Source: Clostridia bacterium
GTDB lineage: Bacteria > Bacillota > Clostridia > Oscillospirales > Butyricicoccaceae
Assembly (NCBI GenBank): GCA_017455565.1
Contig: JAFSZV010000004.1
Span: 1 to 41,443 of the forward strand
DNA: 41,443 nucleotides
Reading direction: 5' to 3'
The position numbers and the translations under genes are program-made. Below, in pieces: positions 7,164 through 14,651 of this stretch. Below the pieces are notes generated by a model. That model did not search any database. It saw only the letters and a list, made by a program, of their open reading frames with translations, and was not told the DNA's origin. Numbering within the stretch: the first letter of the stretch is position 1; each line of letters begins with the position of its first letter.

Positions 7164-8341
7164 GCCGATCTGTTTCAGACAGGCTGCGCGGCTCGCTGAA
7201 GATCCGGATAGAAGGGCCGGGCGCCGAGGCGTTTTTGGGGAAATGCGTGCGCAGGGGCGTTGTTCTGCATGATATCCGCCGTGTTTCTGACGGCGGATAT
7301 ACGGCGTGGGCGGCAGCGGGCGATTACCGATATCTTCTGCGGGCTGGACGGATAAGCGGCTGCACCGTCCGCATCGTGGAAAAGCGCGGCGTGCCGTTTT
7401 CTGTGCGCAGGCTCGCACGGCGGTGGGCGCTGTGGGCAGGAGCCATCATCTGCGCCCTGTTTGTCGTTTTTCTTTCCGGCCGCATCTGGACCATCCGCGT
7501 GGAAGGATGCCGGGATACGACGCAGACAGAGATTCTGGAGTTGATGCGCCAGGCGGGGTTGAAAACTGGCGCAAAACGATCTTCGATCTCACGCTCTTCT
7601 GTAAAAAACTACGTAATTTTAAATTGTGACAAGTTATCTTACTTTACACTGAATTTTGTTGGCACAAATGCAGTCGCCCATGTCTGGGAGCGGGAAGATA
7701 CCCCGGATAAGCTGAGAGAGGATGTTCCATGCGACGTGATATCCGATCTCTCGGGCGTCGTTCTTGCTCTTCGCGTGCGAACAGGCAACGCAGAGGTAAA
7801 GGTGGGCGATACCGTAACGGCGGGAACGGCCATCGCCTCTGGGACAGTTGTCAGCGCGCTGGGAAAAACGACGCTGCTGCACGCTTCGGCAGAAGCGGTG
7901 CTGCGGACCTGGTACACGGTCCGCGCGGCGGTCCCGGGCGAGATCCGCACGGTTTCTCCCACCGAGCGGATGAACGTCAGCCAGAGCCTTGTCTTCGGCG
8001 CGCGAAGAATTCCACTGCAATCAATTGAAAACGTGGAAGAAACATGGTATGATAAAAATGTCAGAAGACGAACGCTTCGCCTGCGCGAGGATTTTCGGTT
8101 TCCCATCGCGTTGGAATCTGAGATCACCCATCCGTGCGAGACTGCCGGCGAAGCGGTAAACGCAACGGATCTTTCCGCCGCGCTGGAGCAGCGGATGCTT
8201 CTGCGTCTGCGCGCGGCAAAACCCGACGCTGAGATCACGGGATATACTTTTTCCGTGGAACGCAGCGCTGACGGTGCCTGGCTGGGGGTGCTGCGGGCGG
8301 AATTGATCGAAACTACCGGCATTTCCGTGCCGATCGGTTAG
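7160..8341 (+). CDS. yqfD: Sporulation protein YqfD
   Basis: The 393-residue protein has an N-terminal cytoplasmic region of about 85 residues, one TM segment (about 88-108), and a long extracytoplasmic part beginning I-R-V-E-G-C with an FtsQ/POTRA-like start. This is the architecture of YqfD (related to SpoIV-stage proteins). It overlaps yqfC by four bases and precedes phoH by 15 bp. A short segment at about 7598-7672 (K-N-Y-V-I-L-N-C-D onward) is strikingly A/T-rich compared with the rest of the gene but keeps the reading frame and the expected N-x-x-G-T motif. Confidence 0.87.
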   Translation: MSRSVSDRLRGSLKIRIEGPGAEAFLGKCVRRGVVLHDIRRVSDGGYTAWAAAGDYRYLLRAGRISGCTVRIVEKRGVPFSVRRLARRWALWAGAIICALFVVFLSGRIWTIRVEGCRDTTQTEILELMRQAGLKTGAKRSSISRSSVKNYVILNCDKLSYFTLNFVGTNAVAHVWEREDTPDKLREDVPCDVISDLSGVVLALRVRTGNAEVKVGDTVTAGTAIASGTVVSALGKTTLLHASAEAVLRTWYTVRAAVPGEIRTVSPTERMNVSQSLVFGARRIPLQSIENVEETWYDKNVRRRTLRLREDFRFPIALESEITHPCETAGEAVNATDLSAALEQRMLLRLRAAKPDAEITGYTFSVERSADGAWLGVLRAELIETTGISVPIG

Positions 8342-8356
8342 GAGAAATCACAGGAT

Positions 8357-9355
8357 ATGACAGAACAAATCATCAACGTTGAGCGGATCGAGCATATCGT
8401 CAACCTTTTCGGATCATTCGACGAAAACATTAAGCTTCTGGAGCGGGAATACGGCGTCAGCATCCTTTGCCGCGATACCGAGCTCAAGATCTGCGGCGAT
8501 GGGGAAAACGTCCTTCACGCCAAAGCCGCGGTGCAAGCTCTGCTGCAGCTTGCCGTCCGCGGGGAGCAGATCAGCCAGCAAAATGTCAACTACGTCATAT
8601 CGCTGGTCCGCGACGGTCAGGAGGACAAGATCGCCCAAATGGGCAAGGACGTAATCTGCGTTACCACCCGGGGCCGCCCGGTAAAGGCAAAGACCGTGGG
8701 TCAGCAGAAATATGTAGATGCCATTCAGAACAACATTGTCACTCTGGGCATCGGCCCCGCCGGAACGGGAAAGACCTATCTTGCCGTGGCCTGCGCCGTT
8801 GCCGCTTTTCGGGAAAAGACCATCAACCGCATCATTTTGACCCGTCCCGCCGTGGAAGCGGGCGAAAAGCTTGGCTTTTTGCCCGGCGATCTGCAAAACA
8901 AGGTGGACCCGTATCTCCGCCCGCTGTACGACGCGCTGTTCGATATGCTGGGGCCAGAGGCCTATCAGCGTTATCTGGAGCGGGGGAACATTGAGGTGGC
9001 GCCGCTGGCTTATATGCGCGGGCGGACGCTGGATGACGCCTTTATTATTTTGGACGAGGCGCAGAACACCACCCCCGAGCAGATGAAAATGTTTTTGACC
9101 CGCATCGGCTTCGGCTCCAAGGCCGTCATCACTGGTGACATCACACAGATCGACCTGCCGGACGGCAAACGAAGCGGCCTGAAAGATGCCATGCAGATCA
9201 TCAAAAATATCAGCGATATTGCCATCTGTACGCTGGATTACCGGGACGTGGTGCGCCACGAACTGGTAAGCCGCATCATTAAGGCCTACGAAGTCTACGA
9301 CGAGCAGCGGCAAAATAAGGAAAAGAGGAAGGCCTATGGGAAAGCTAAAGGTTGA
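8357..9355 (+). CDS. phoH: PhoH-like ATPase
   Basis: The 332-residue protein has an N-terminal KH-like/RNA-binding part (about 1-110) followed by a PhoH P-loop ATPase domain: Walker A G-P-A-G-T-G-K-T (about 133-140), Walker B I-I-L-D-E-A-Q-N and the T-G-D sensor in V-I-T-G-D-I-T-Q. PhoH proteins are cytosolic NTPases tied to RNA metabolism, consistent with the adjoining ybeY and era. RBS GGAGAAATCACAGGAT lies upstream. Its 3' end overlaps the start of ybeY by 20 bp. Confidence 0.93.
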   Translation: MTEQIINVERIEHIVNLFGSFDENIKLLEREYGVSILCRDTELKICGDGENVLHAKAAVQALLQLAVRGEQISQQNVNYVISLVRDGQEDKIAQMGKDVICVTTRGRPVKAKTVGQQKYVDAIQNNIVTLGIGPAGTGKTYLAVACAVAAFREKTINRIILTRPAVEAGEKLGFLPGDLQNKVDPYLRPLYDALFDMLGPEAYQRYLERGNIEVAPLAYMRGRTLDDAFIILDEAQNTTPEQMKMFLTRIGFGSKAVITGDITQIDLPDGKRSGLKDAMQIIKNISDIAICTLDYRDVVRHELVSRIIKAYEVYDEQRQNKEKRKAYGKAKG

Positions 9356-9833
9356 GTTTCGCGGCGACGGCCCCGCGCGGGCAAAGCAGCTGATCCGCCT
9401 TGCGGCGAAAGCGGCCTTTGCCTCCTTCGACTATCCCTTTGACGGGGAGGTGTGCATCGAGCTGGTCGATGACGAGCAGATCCGGGAATATAACCGCGCC
9501 TTTCGGGAGATCGACCGCGCCACCGACGTGTTGTCCTTTCCGCTGAACGATTTTTACCGCGGAGGGACGGACGCTCCGTATCATGGCCTGCTGGATCCCG
9601 TGACCGGCCGTCTGCCTCTGGGCGATATGGTGATTTCGCTGGAACGGGCAGATGCGCAGGCGAAGGAATACGGTCACAGCGCGGCACGGGAATGCGCCTA
9701 TCTGACGGTACACAGCGTGCTGCATCTTCTCGGCTACGACCACGAGGACGAAGGGGAAGAAAAAGCGGTCATGCGGGAAAAGGAAGAGTCCATTCTCTCG
9801 GTTATGGGCCTTTCCCGCGCAATCGACGATTAA
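9336..9833 (+). CDS. ybeY: Endoribonuclease YbeY (rRNA maturation)
   Basis: The 165-residue metal-dependent RNase carries the family zinc motif H-S-V-L-H-L-L-G-Y-D-H near residues 129-139, plus R-x-T-D-V-L-S-F-P (about 62-70). YbeY trims 16S rRNA 3' ends and takes part in ribosome quality control. ATG 9336 lies inside the end of phoH. The overlap suggests coupled translation. In Bacillus, dgkA and cdd stand between ybeY and era. Here era follows after 57 bp. Confidence 0.94.
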   Translation: MGKLKVEFRGDGPARAKQLIRLAAKAAFASFDYPFDGEVCIELVDDEQIREYNRAFREIDRATDVLSFPLNDFYRGGTDAPYHGLLDPVTGRLPLGDMVISLERADAQAKEYGHSAARECAYLTVHSVLHLLGYDHEDEGEEKAVMREKEESILSVMGLSRAIDD

Positions 9834-9890
9834 ATCAAAACGGCAGGGCGGGACGCCCCGCGCCTGCGATCAGAAAGGAAGCAGACACAC

Positions 9891-10781
9891 ATGATTACAA
9901 AAACCGGCATTTTTTCCGTTGTCGGCCGCCCAAATGTGGGAAAATCCACCTTGACCAACGCTCTGTGCGGCAGCAAGGTGGCCATTGTGTCGGACAAGCC
10001 CCAGACCACCCGCACCCGCATCACCGGGGTTTTGAACGACGGCGACTGCCAGATGATCTTTCTGGACACGCCTGGCTTGCACAAGCCCAAAACGCGTCTG
10101 GGAGATTATATGGTGAAGGTGATCACCGACACCGTTACCGATGTGGACACCGTGCTTCTGCTGGTGGAGCCCGTGGCGCGGATCGGGATTCCCGAGCAGC
10201 TTCTCATTGATAAAATCAAAGAATATAATCTTTCAGCCATTTTGGCCATCAACAAGATCGATACGGTAGAAAAGGAGACTCTGCTTTCCGTCATCGCCGC
10301 CTATACCGCGGCCCACGATTTCCAAGCCGTTGTTCCCGTCAGCGCGAAGACCGGCGACGGGCTGGACATTCTGAAGGGTGAGCTGCAGAGTTGCTGCTTT
10401 GAATCGCCGCAGCTCTTTCCCGACGGGATGGTTTCCGACCAGCCAGAGCGCCAGTTGATCGCTGAGATCATCCGGGAAAAGCTGCTGCAGCATCTGGACA
10501 AGGAGGTTCCGCACGGAACGGCCGTCGAGATCGAGCAGATGAAAGAAGAAAACGGCGTGGAACATGTTTCCGCCGTGATTTATTGCGAGCGCAAAAGCCA
10601 TAAAGGAATTATCATCGGCAAAAACGGCGCCATGCTCAAAAAGGTCGGCGCCGCGGCCCGCCCTGAGATCGAAGCGTTGCTGGACTGCAAGGTGTTTTTG
10701 CAGCTTTGGGTCAAGATCAAGGAGGATTGGCGCAACAATCCGGCCCAAATCCGCAATTTCGGTTATTCCGAAGAAGGATAA
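9891..10781 (+). CDS. era: GTPase Era
   Basis: The 296-residue protein is a Ras-like GTPase with G1 G-R-P-N-V-G-K-S-T (about 12-20), G2 T-T-R-T-R-I, G3 D-T-P-G, G4 N-K-I-D and G5 S-A-K. A C-terminal KH domain follows with G-x-x-G as I-G-K-N-G. It binds the 16S rRNA 3' end and helps 30S assembly. RBS AGAAAGGAAG lies upstream of ATG 9891. The length is standard. It follows ybeY and precedes yqzL/recO, the usual Firmicute order. Confidence 0.96.
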   Translation: MITKTGIFSVVGRPNVGKSTLTNALCGSKVAIVSDKPQTTRTRITGVLNDGDCQMIFLDTPGLHKPKTRLGDYMVKVITDTVTDVDTVLLLVEPVARIGIPEQLLIDKIKEYNLSAILAINKIDTVEKETLLSVIAAYTAAHDFQAVVPVSAKTGDGLDILKGELQSCCFESPQLFPDGMVSDQPERQLIAEIIREKLLQHLDKEVPHGTAVEIEQMKEENGVEHVSAVIYCERKSHKGIIIGKNGAMLKKVGAAARPEIEALLDCKVFLQLWVKIKEDWRNNPAQIRNFGYSEEG

Positions 10782-10846
10782 GCCGGAAAAACCTCCCATC
10801 GTTATCTGAAGCCATCCGGTTTATCCTAAATATGGGGTGACGAAGC

Positions 10847-10981
10847 ATGAAAGATTTGCGATGGGAATTGTTTCAAAAAACCGGGTTGCCGCAGGCCTAT
10901 TGTTATTACGCGCGATCCAAACGGGGAGAACGGGATGTATCAGACGATCAACGGATTGACCATCCGAAGCGTGGATTATAA
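10847..10981 (+). CDS. yqzL: YqzL-like small protein
   Basis: ATG 10847 opens a 44-codon frame ending in TAA 10979-10981. It begins M-K-D-L-R-W-E-L-F-Q-K-T-G and continues L-P-Q-A-Y-C-Y-Y. This matches the short YqzL family found between era and recO in Firmicutes (W-x-x-F-x-x-T-G followed by a Tyr-rich segment). The copy is longer than the usual length and its last 47 bases overlap the recO start in another frame. GGGGTGA lies just upstream. Function is unknown in all members. Confidence 0.7.
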   Translation: MKDLRWELFQKTGLPQAYCYYARSKRGERDVSDDQRIDHPKRGL

Positions 10982-11690
10982 AGAGGCGGACAAGATACTG
11001 ACCGTCCTAACAGAGGATCGGGGACGGCTCACCGTCAAGGCGCGGGGCGTCCGCCGAAAGGGAAGCCGTTTGAAGGCGTCGGCGCAGCTCTTCGCCTTTT
11101 CCCGCATGACGCTGTATGAAAACAATGGCCGCTGCTCCCTGCAGGAGGCAGAGGTCTTGCAGCCCTTTACCGGTCTGCAGCGGGATATCGCCGCGTTTTC
11201 TCTCGCCTCGTATCTGGCGGAAGTGCTGGCCACCGAAGCGGAGGATGCGCCCGTGGACAATGAGGTTCAGCGTCTGGCGCTCAATTGTCTTTATGCACTT
11301 TCCAATGACCTTGCGCCGGCGCCGATCGTCAAAGCGGCCTTTGAACTGCGTTACATGGCCATGGCGGGATATGCTCCCGAGCTTCACGCCTGCGCCGTCT
11401 GCGGGAAAGAACTGCCGGAGAGCCCGACGGTAGCGCTGGAGGCGGGAGGGTTGCACTGTAAAAGCTGTGCGATCCCGGGCTTTTCCGGACGACAGTTTTC
11501 TCTGACGCCGGCGGCGCTTTCAGCCGCCCGCTATCTGCTGGCGTGCGATTTAAAAAAACTGTTTTCCTTCCAGCTTCCGGAGGAGGATCTCCGGCGGCTG
11601 GGCATTTTTACGGAGGCCTATCTGCTTTCCTGTATGGAACGGAGCTTCCGCACCCTTGATTTTTATAAGACCGTAGGTGAAACAACATGA
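10935..11690 (+). CDS. recO: DNA repair protein RecO
   Basis: The 251-residue protein has an N-terminal OB fold (about 1-80), a helical middle and a four-cysteine zinc site (C-A-V-C-G-K ... C-K-S-C, about 154-178). It loads RecA onto SSB-coated DNA together with RecR in the RecFOR pathway. ATG 10935 is preceded by GGGGAGAACGG, which lies inside yqzL. Its stop overlaps the mutS2 start (ATGA at 11687-11690). Confidence 0.93.
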   Translation: MYQTINGLTIRSVDYKEADKILTVLTEDRGRLTVKARGVRRKGSRLKASAQLFAFSRMTLYENNGRCSLQEAEVLQPFTGLQRDIAAFSLASYLAEVLATEAEDAPVDNEVQRLALNCLYALSNDLAPAPIVKAAFELRYMAMAGYAPELHACAVCGKELPESPTVALEAGGLHCKSCAIPGFSGRQFSLTPAALSAARYLLACDLKKLFSFQLPEEDLRRLGIFTEAYLLSCMERSFRTLDFYKTVGETT

Positions 11691-14056
11691 CATTACAGGA
11701 AAAATCCTATCATACCATCGAACTGCCCAAAATTCTGGCGCTGCTGGCGCAGGAAGCGGCCACGGGGCCCGCAAAGGAGATGTGCTTTGCCCTGCGCCCC
11801 TCGGATTCGCTCACTGAATGTGAAAAGCTCCAGCAGGAAACCGAAGACGCCGTCCGGCTGATCGGCCTACAGGGGAGCCCCGCGTTTTCCGGTATCAAGG
11901 ACGTTTCCGGCGCGCTGGAGCGTGCGGAAAAGGGCGGATTCCTCAACCCGGTGGAGCTGCTTTCCGTGGGCGCCATGCTGCGGGCGGCACGGCTGACGAA
12001 ATCCTACCGGGAAGAGCGCCGGGAGCAGGAAACCTCACTGGACGAATACTTTTCCATGCTCTCCGGCAACAAGTTCCTGGAGGAGAAGATCGAAAACGCC
12101 ATCGTATCGGAGGAAGAGATTTCCGATCACGCCAGCGACGCGCTTTATCAGATCCGCCGCCAGATCCGTACGGCGGCATCCAAGGTACGGGACGTTTTGG
12201 CGAAGATCACATCGTCCCAAAGTAAAATTCTGCAGGATTCCATCATCACCCAGCGAAACGGCCGCTTCGTCGTGCCCGTTAAGGCGGAATACCGGGGCAG
12301 CATGCCCGGTATGGTACATGACACCAGCTCCAGCGGGGCCACGCTTTTTATCGAGCCGGCGGCCGTTGTAGAGCTCAACAACAACATCCGCATCCTGCAG
12401 GGCAAGGAGCAGGCGGAGATCGAACGGATCCTGGCCGAGCTTTCCGCCGACACCGCCCAGTTTGCCGGCGCCATCCGGCGGGATTACGAACTTTTGTGCA
12501 AGTTGGATTTCGTCTTTGCCCGGGGCAAGTTGGCCTATCAGATGAAGGCCATGCGGCCCGTTTTGCTGGAAAAGGGAAGGACGGAGATCAATCGTGCCCG
12601 CCATCCGCTGCTTAATAAAGACACGGCTGTTCCCATTTCCTTCCGCATCGGCGGGGATACCGATACCGTCATCATCACCGGCCCCAACACCGGCGGAAAA
12701 ACGGTGGGCATCAAGACGCTGGGGCTGCTCACCGCCATGGCGCAATGCGGGCTGCAAATCCCCGCGAGCGACGGAAGCCGCATCGTGATTTTTAAGAATA
12801 TTTTAGCAGATATCGGCGACGAGCAGAGCATCGAGCAGTCGCTTTCCACCTTTTCCAGCCATATGCGCACCATCGTGGAGATTCTGGATACCGCCGACGA
12901 CCAGACGCTGGTGCTGCTGGACGAGCTGGGCGCGGGCACCGACCCGGTGGAGGGCGCCGCGCTGGCGCGCGCCATCATTGAGGAGCTGCGCGGCCGGGGC
13001 TGTACTGTGGCTGCCACCACCCATTATGCCGAACTGAAGATCTATGGTCTGGAAACGCCCGGCGTGGAAAACGCCTCCTGCGAGTTCGATGTGCAGACTC
13101 TGAAGCCTACTTATCGGCTGATCTTCGGGATCCCCGGAAAATCCAACGCCTTTGCCATTTCTCAGCGACTGGGGCTGGACAGCCGGATCATCGAAACGGC
13201 AAGCGCCCTCATCGCCACAGAGGATAAGCGTTTTGAGGATGTCATTACCAAACTGGAGGAAAAGCGTCAGGCGCTGGAGAGCCGTATCGCCACTGCCGAG
13301 AAGCAGCAGCGTGACGCTGAAGCGGCAAACAAGCGGGCGCAGGAGCGCCTTGCCACGCTGGAGGACGAGCGGGAAAAGCTGGTGCAGGACGCCAAGCTAA
13401 AGGCAAAATCCATTCTGGATAACGCCCGCGCCGCCAGCGAAATGGCGCTGGAGGAGGCAAGAAGGGTCAAACAGGATGCCTCCGACGGCAAGGAGGTCAA
13501 TCTTGCCGCGGCCCGCGCTATTCTTCGCGGAACGTTGTCTGAAGCGGAAAAGGAAGCTGCCTCGCAGCGGGCCGAGCGCAAAACCATACCACTGCCGCGT
13601 CCGCTGAAAGCGGGGGATTCGGTAGAGATCGTATCCACCCGCACGAAGGCCACCGTTCTGGAAACACCAAAGCCTGGCGAAAAGGTGAAGGTGCAGGCGG
13701 GAATTCTGAAAATTCAGGTGGAACAGAGCGATCTGCAGCTTTTGGAGTTTGAGCAGGTCAAGCAGGAAGCGCCGCGAAGCGGCGGCGTTCGCCTCAAAGC
13801 GCCGACGCAATTCACCACCGAGCTGGATCTGCGGGGCGAGAGCGGCGACGAGGCGATTTTGGAGCTGGATCGGTTTCTGGACAGCGCGGTGCGCCTCCAT
13901 ATGGAAACGGTGCGCATTATCCACGGAAAGGGAACCGGCGTATTGCGGCAGCGGGTGCAAACGCATCTCAAGCGGCATTCGCAGGTCAAAAACTTCCGCC
14001 TGGGCGTTTACGGCGAAGGAGAAGACGGCGTGACCATTGTGACGCTGAAGAAGTAA
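11687..14056 (+). CDS. mutS2: MutS2 (ribosome-collision ATPase / anti-recombination protein)
   Basis: The 789-residue protein has a MutS-type core without the mismatch-recognition domain. It has a helical lever and clamp region, Walker A G-P-N-T-G-G-K-T (about 336-343), Walker B V-L-L-D-E-L-G-A-G-T-D, and T-T-H-Y-A-E-L. A long charged coiled coil follows (about 515-640), then a C-terminal Smr nuclease domain with L-D-L-R-G-E and H-G-K-G-T-G. MutS2 splits collided ribosomes and suppresses homologous recombination. It is translationally coupled to recO. After its stop, 14057-14251 holds no gene or clear terminator. Confidence 0.95.
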   Translation: MTLQEKSYHTIELPKILALLAQEAATGPAKEMCFALRPSDSLTECEKLQQETEDAVRLIGLQGSPAFSGIKDVSGALERAEKGGFLNPVELLSVGAMLRAARLTKSYREERREQETSLDEYFSMLSGNKFLEEKIENAIVSEEEISDHASDALYQIRRQIRTAASKVRDVLAKITSSQSKILQDSIITQRNGRFVVPVKAEYRGSMPGMVHDTSSSGATLFIEPAAVVELNNNIRILQGKEQAEIERILAELSADTAQFAGAIRRDYELLCKLDFVFARGKLAYQMKAMRPVLLEKGRTEINRARHPLLNKDTAVPISFRIGGDTDTVIITGPNTGGKTVGIKTLGLLTAMAQCGLQIPASDGSRIVIFKNILADIGDEQSIEQSLSTFSSHMRTIVEILDTADDQTLVLLDELGAGTDPVEGAALARAIIEELRGRGCTVAATTHYAELKIYGLETPGVENASCEFDVQTLKPTYRLIFGIPGKSNAFAISQRLGLDSRIIETASALIATEDKRFEDVITKLEEKRQALESRIATAEKQQRDAEAANKRAQERLATLEDEREKLVQDAKLKAKSILDNARAASEMALEEARRVKQDASDGKEVNLAAARAILRGTLSEAEKEAASQRAERKTIPLPRPLKAGDSVEIVSTRTKATVLETPKPGEKVKVQAGILKIQVEQSDLQLLEFEQVKQEAPRSGGVRLKAPTQFTTELDLRGESGDEAILELDRFLDSAVRLHMETVRIIHGKGTGVLRQRVQTHLKRHSQVKNFRLGVYGEGEDGVTIVTLKK

Positions 14057-14251
14057 CTGCAGATCATCCCGGCGAGGCGCGAGAAATCAGGCATACGGAT
14101 GTCTTTTGCCTGCGCTGCGGGCGAAGCAGACGCTGTATGATGCAAGCGATTGTCCCGGAGCTGTAAAGCCCGCTGTTCGGTTTTCTTACATGATTTTATG
14201 ATTGTTGTGTTTTTCTTTCGGTGTTTTGGTGACTTTGCCTAAAAATAATGA

Positions 14252-14280
14252 TTGCGAAATGACAAGAAGTCTGTTATAGT
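14252..14280 (+). promoter_or_regulatory. Sigma-A promoter of the HPr-like gene
   Basis: TTGCGA at 14252-14257 and TATAGT at 14275-14280 are 17 bp apart, 34 bp before the ATG of the HPr-like gene. The gene also has its own terminator, so it is a single-gene transcription unit. Confidence 0.75.
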
Positions 14281-14314
14281 TAAAGTATCAATAGATTAGA
14301 AAGCGAGGTTGCCT

Positions 14315-14578
14315 ATGTTTTCTAAAGAAATCACCGTGACGAATCAGGTCGGCCTCTATGCGAGACCTGCTACCTTTTTCATTCAAAAGGCAAATGAATA
14401 CCGCAGCACCCTGATGGTCGAAAAAGCGGAGCGCAGCGTCAACGCAAAGAGCCTTCTTGGCGTTTTGTCTCTCGGGATTACGAAGGGAAGCAATATCATC
14501 ATTTCTGCGGAAGGACCCGACGAGGAAGAGGCAGTCAACGCGCTGTGTGCTCTGATCGAGAACAATTTCGGTGAATGA
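14315..14578 (+). CDS. HPr-like protein with Tyr in place of the phosphorylated His15
   Basis: The 87-residue protein has the full HPr fold and length. The active-site loop reads G-L-Y-A-R-P-A-T, so residue 15 is Tyr, not the His that accepts phosphate from enzyme I (TAT codon). The regulatory serine is kept: S46 in N-A-K-S-L-L-G, the target of HPr kinase. It therefore resembles Bacillus Crh (Gln15, Ser46), which acts only in CcpA-dependent regulation. It cannot carry sugar phosphate by the normal route. ATG 14315 is preferred: AGCGAGG lies six bases upstream, and the in-frame TTG at 14309 would abut that site. It has its own promoter and terminator. Whether a normal HPr exists elsewhere in the genome is unknown. 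Confidence 0.9.
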   Translation: MFSKEITVTNQVGLYARPATFFIQKANEYRSTLMVEKAERSVNAKSLLGVLSLGITKGSNIIISAEGPDEEEAVNALCALIENNFGE

Positions 14579-14603
14579 TCTGCAAATAGAAGCGTACGAT
14601 CCG

Positions 14604-14631
14604 TGCGTCCCGGCCCCCGGGACGCATTTTT
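14604..14631 (+). terminator. Rho-independent terminator of the HPr-like gene
   Basis: A perfect 10-bp stem joins TGCGTCCCGG (14604-14613) and CCGGGACGCA (14617-14626), followed by TTTTT. It lies 25 bp after the HPr stop and 20 bp before uvrC. Confidence 0.9.
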
Positions 14632-14651
14632 GCTAAAAACGGAGGCTGGAA

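Noticed and set aside
14057..14251. Possible terminator or small gene after mutS2
   Set aside because: Short GC-rich repeats occur but no stem with a U-tract and no ribosome-site-plus-frame combination was found.
14309..14314. TTG start for the HPr-like gene
   Set aside because: It would directly touch the AGCGAGG site. ATG 14315 gives proper spacing and places Tyr and Ser at the canonical positions 15 and 46.
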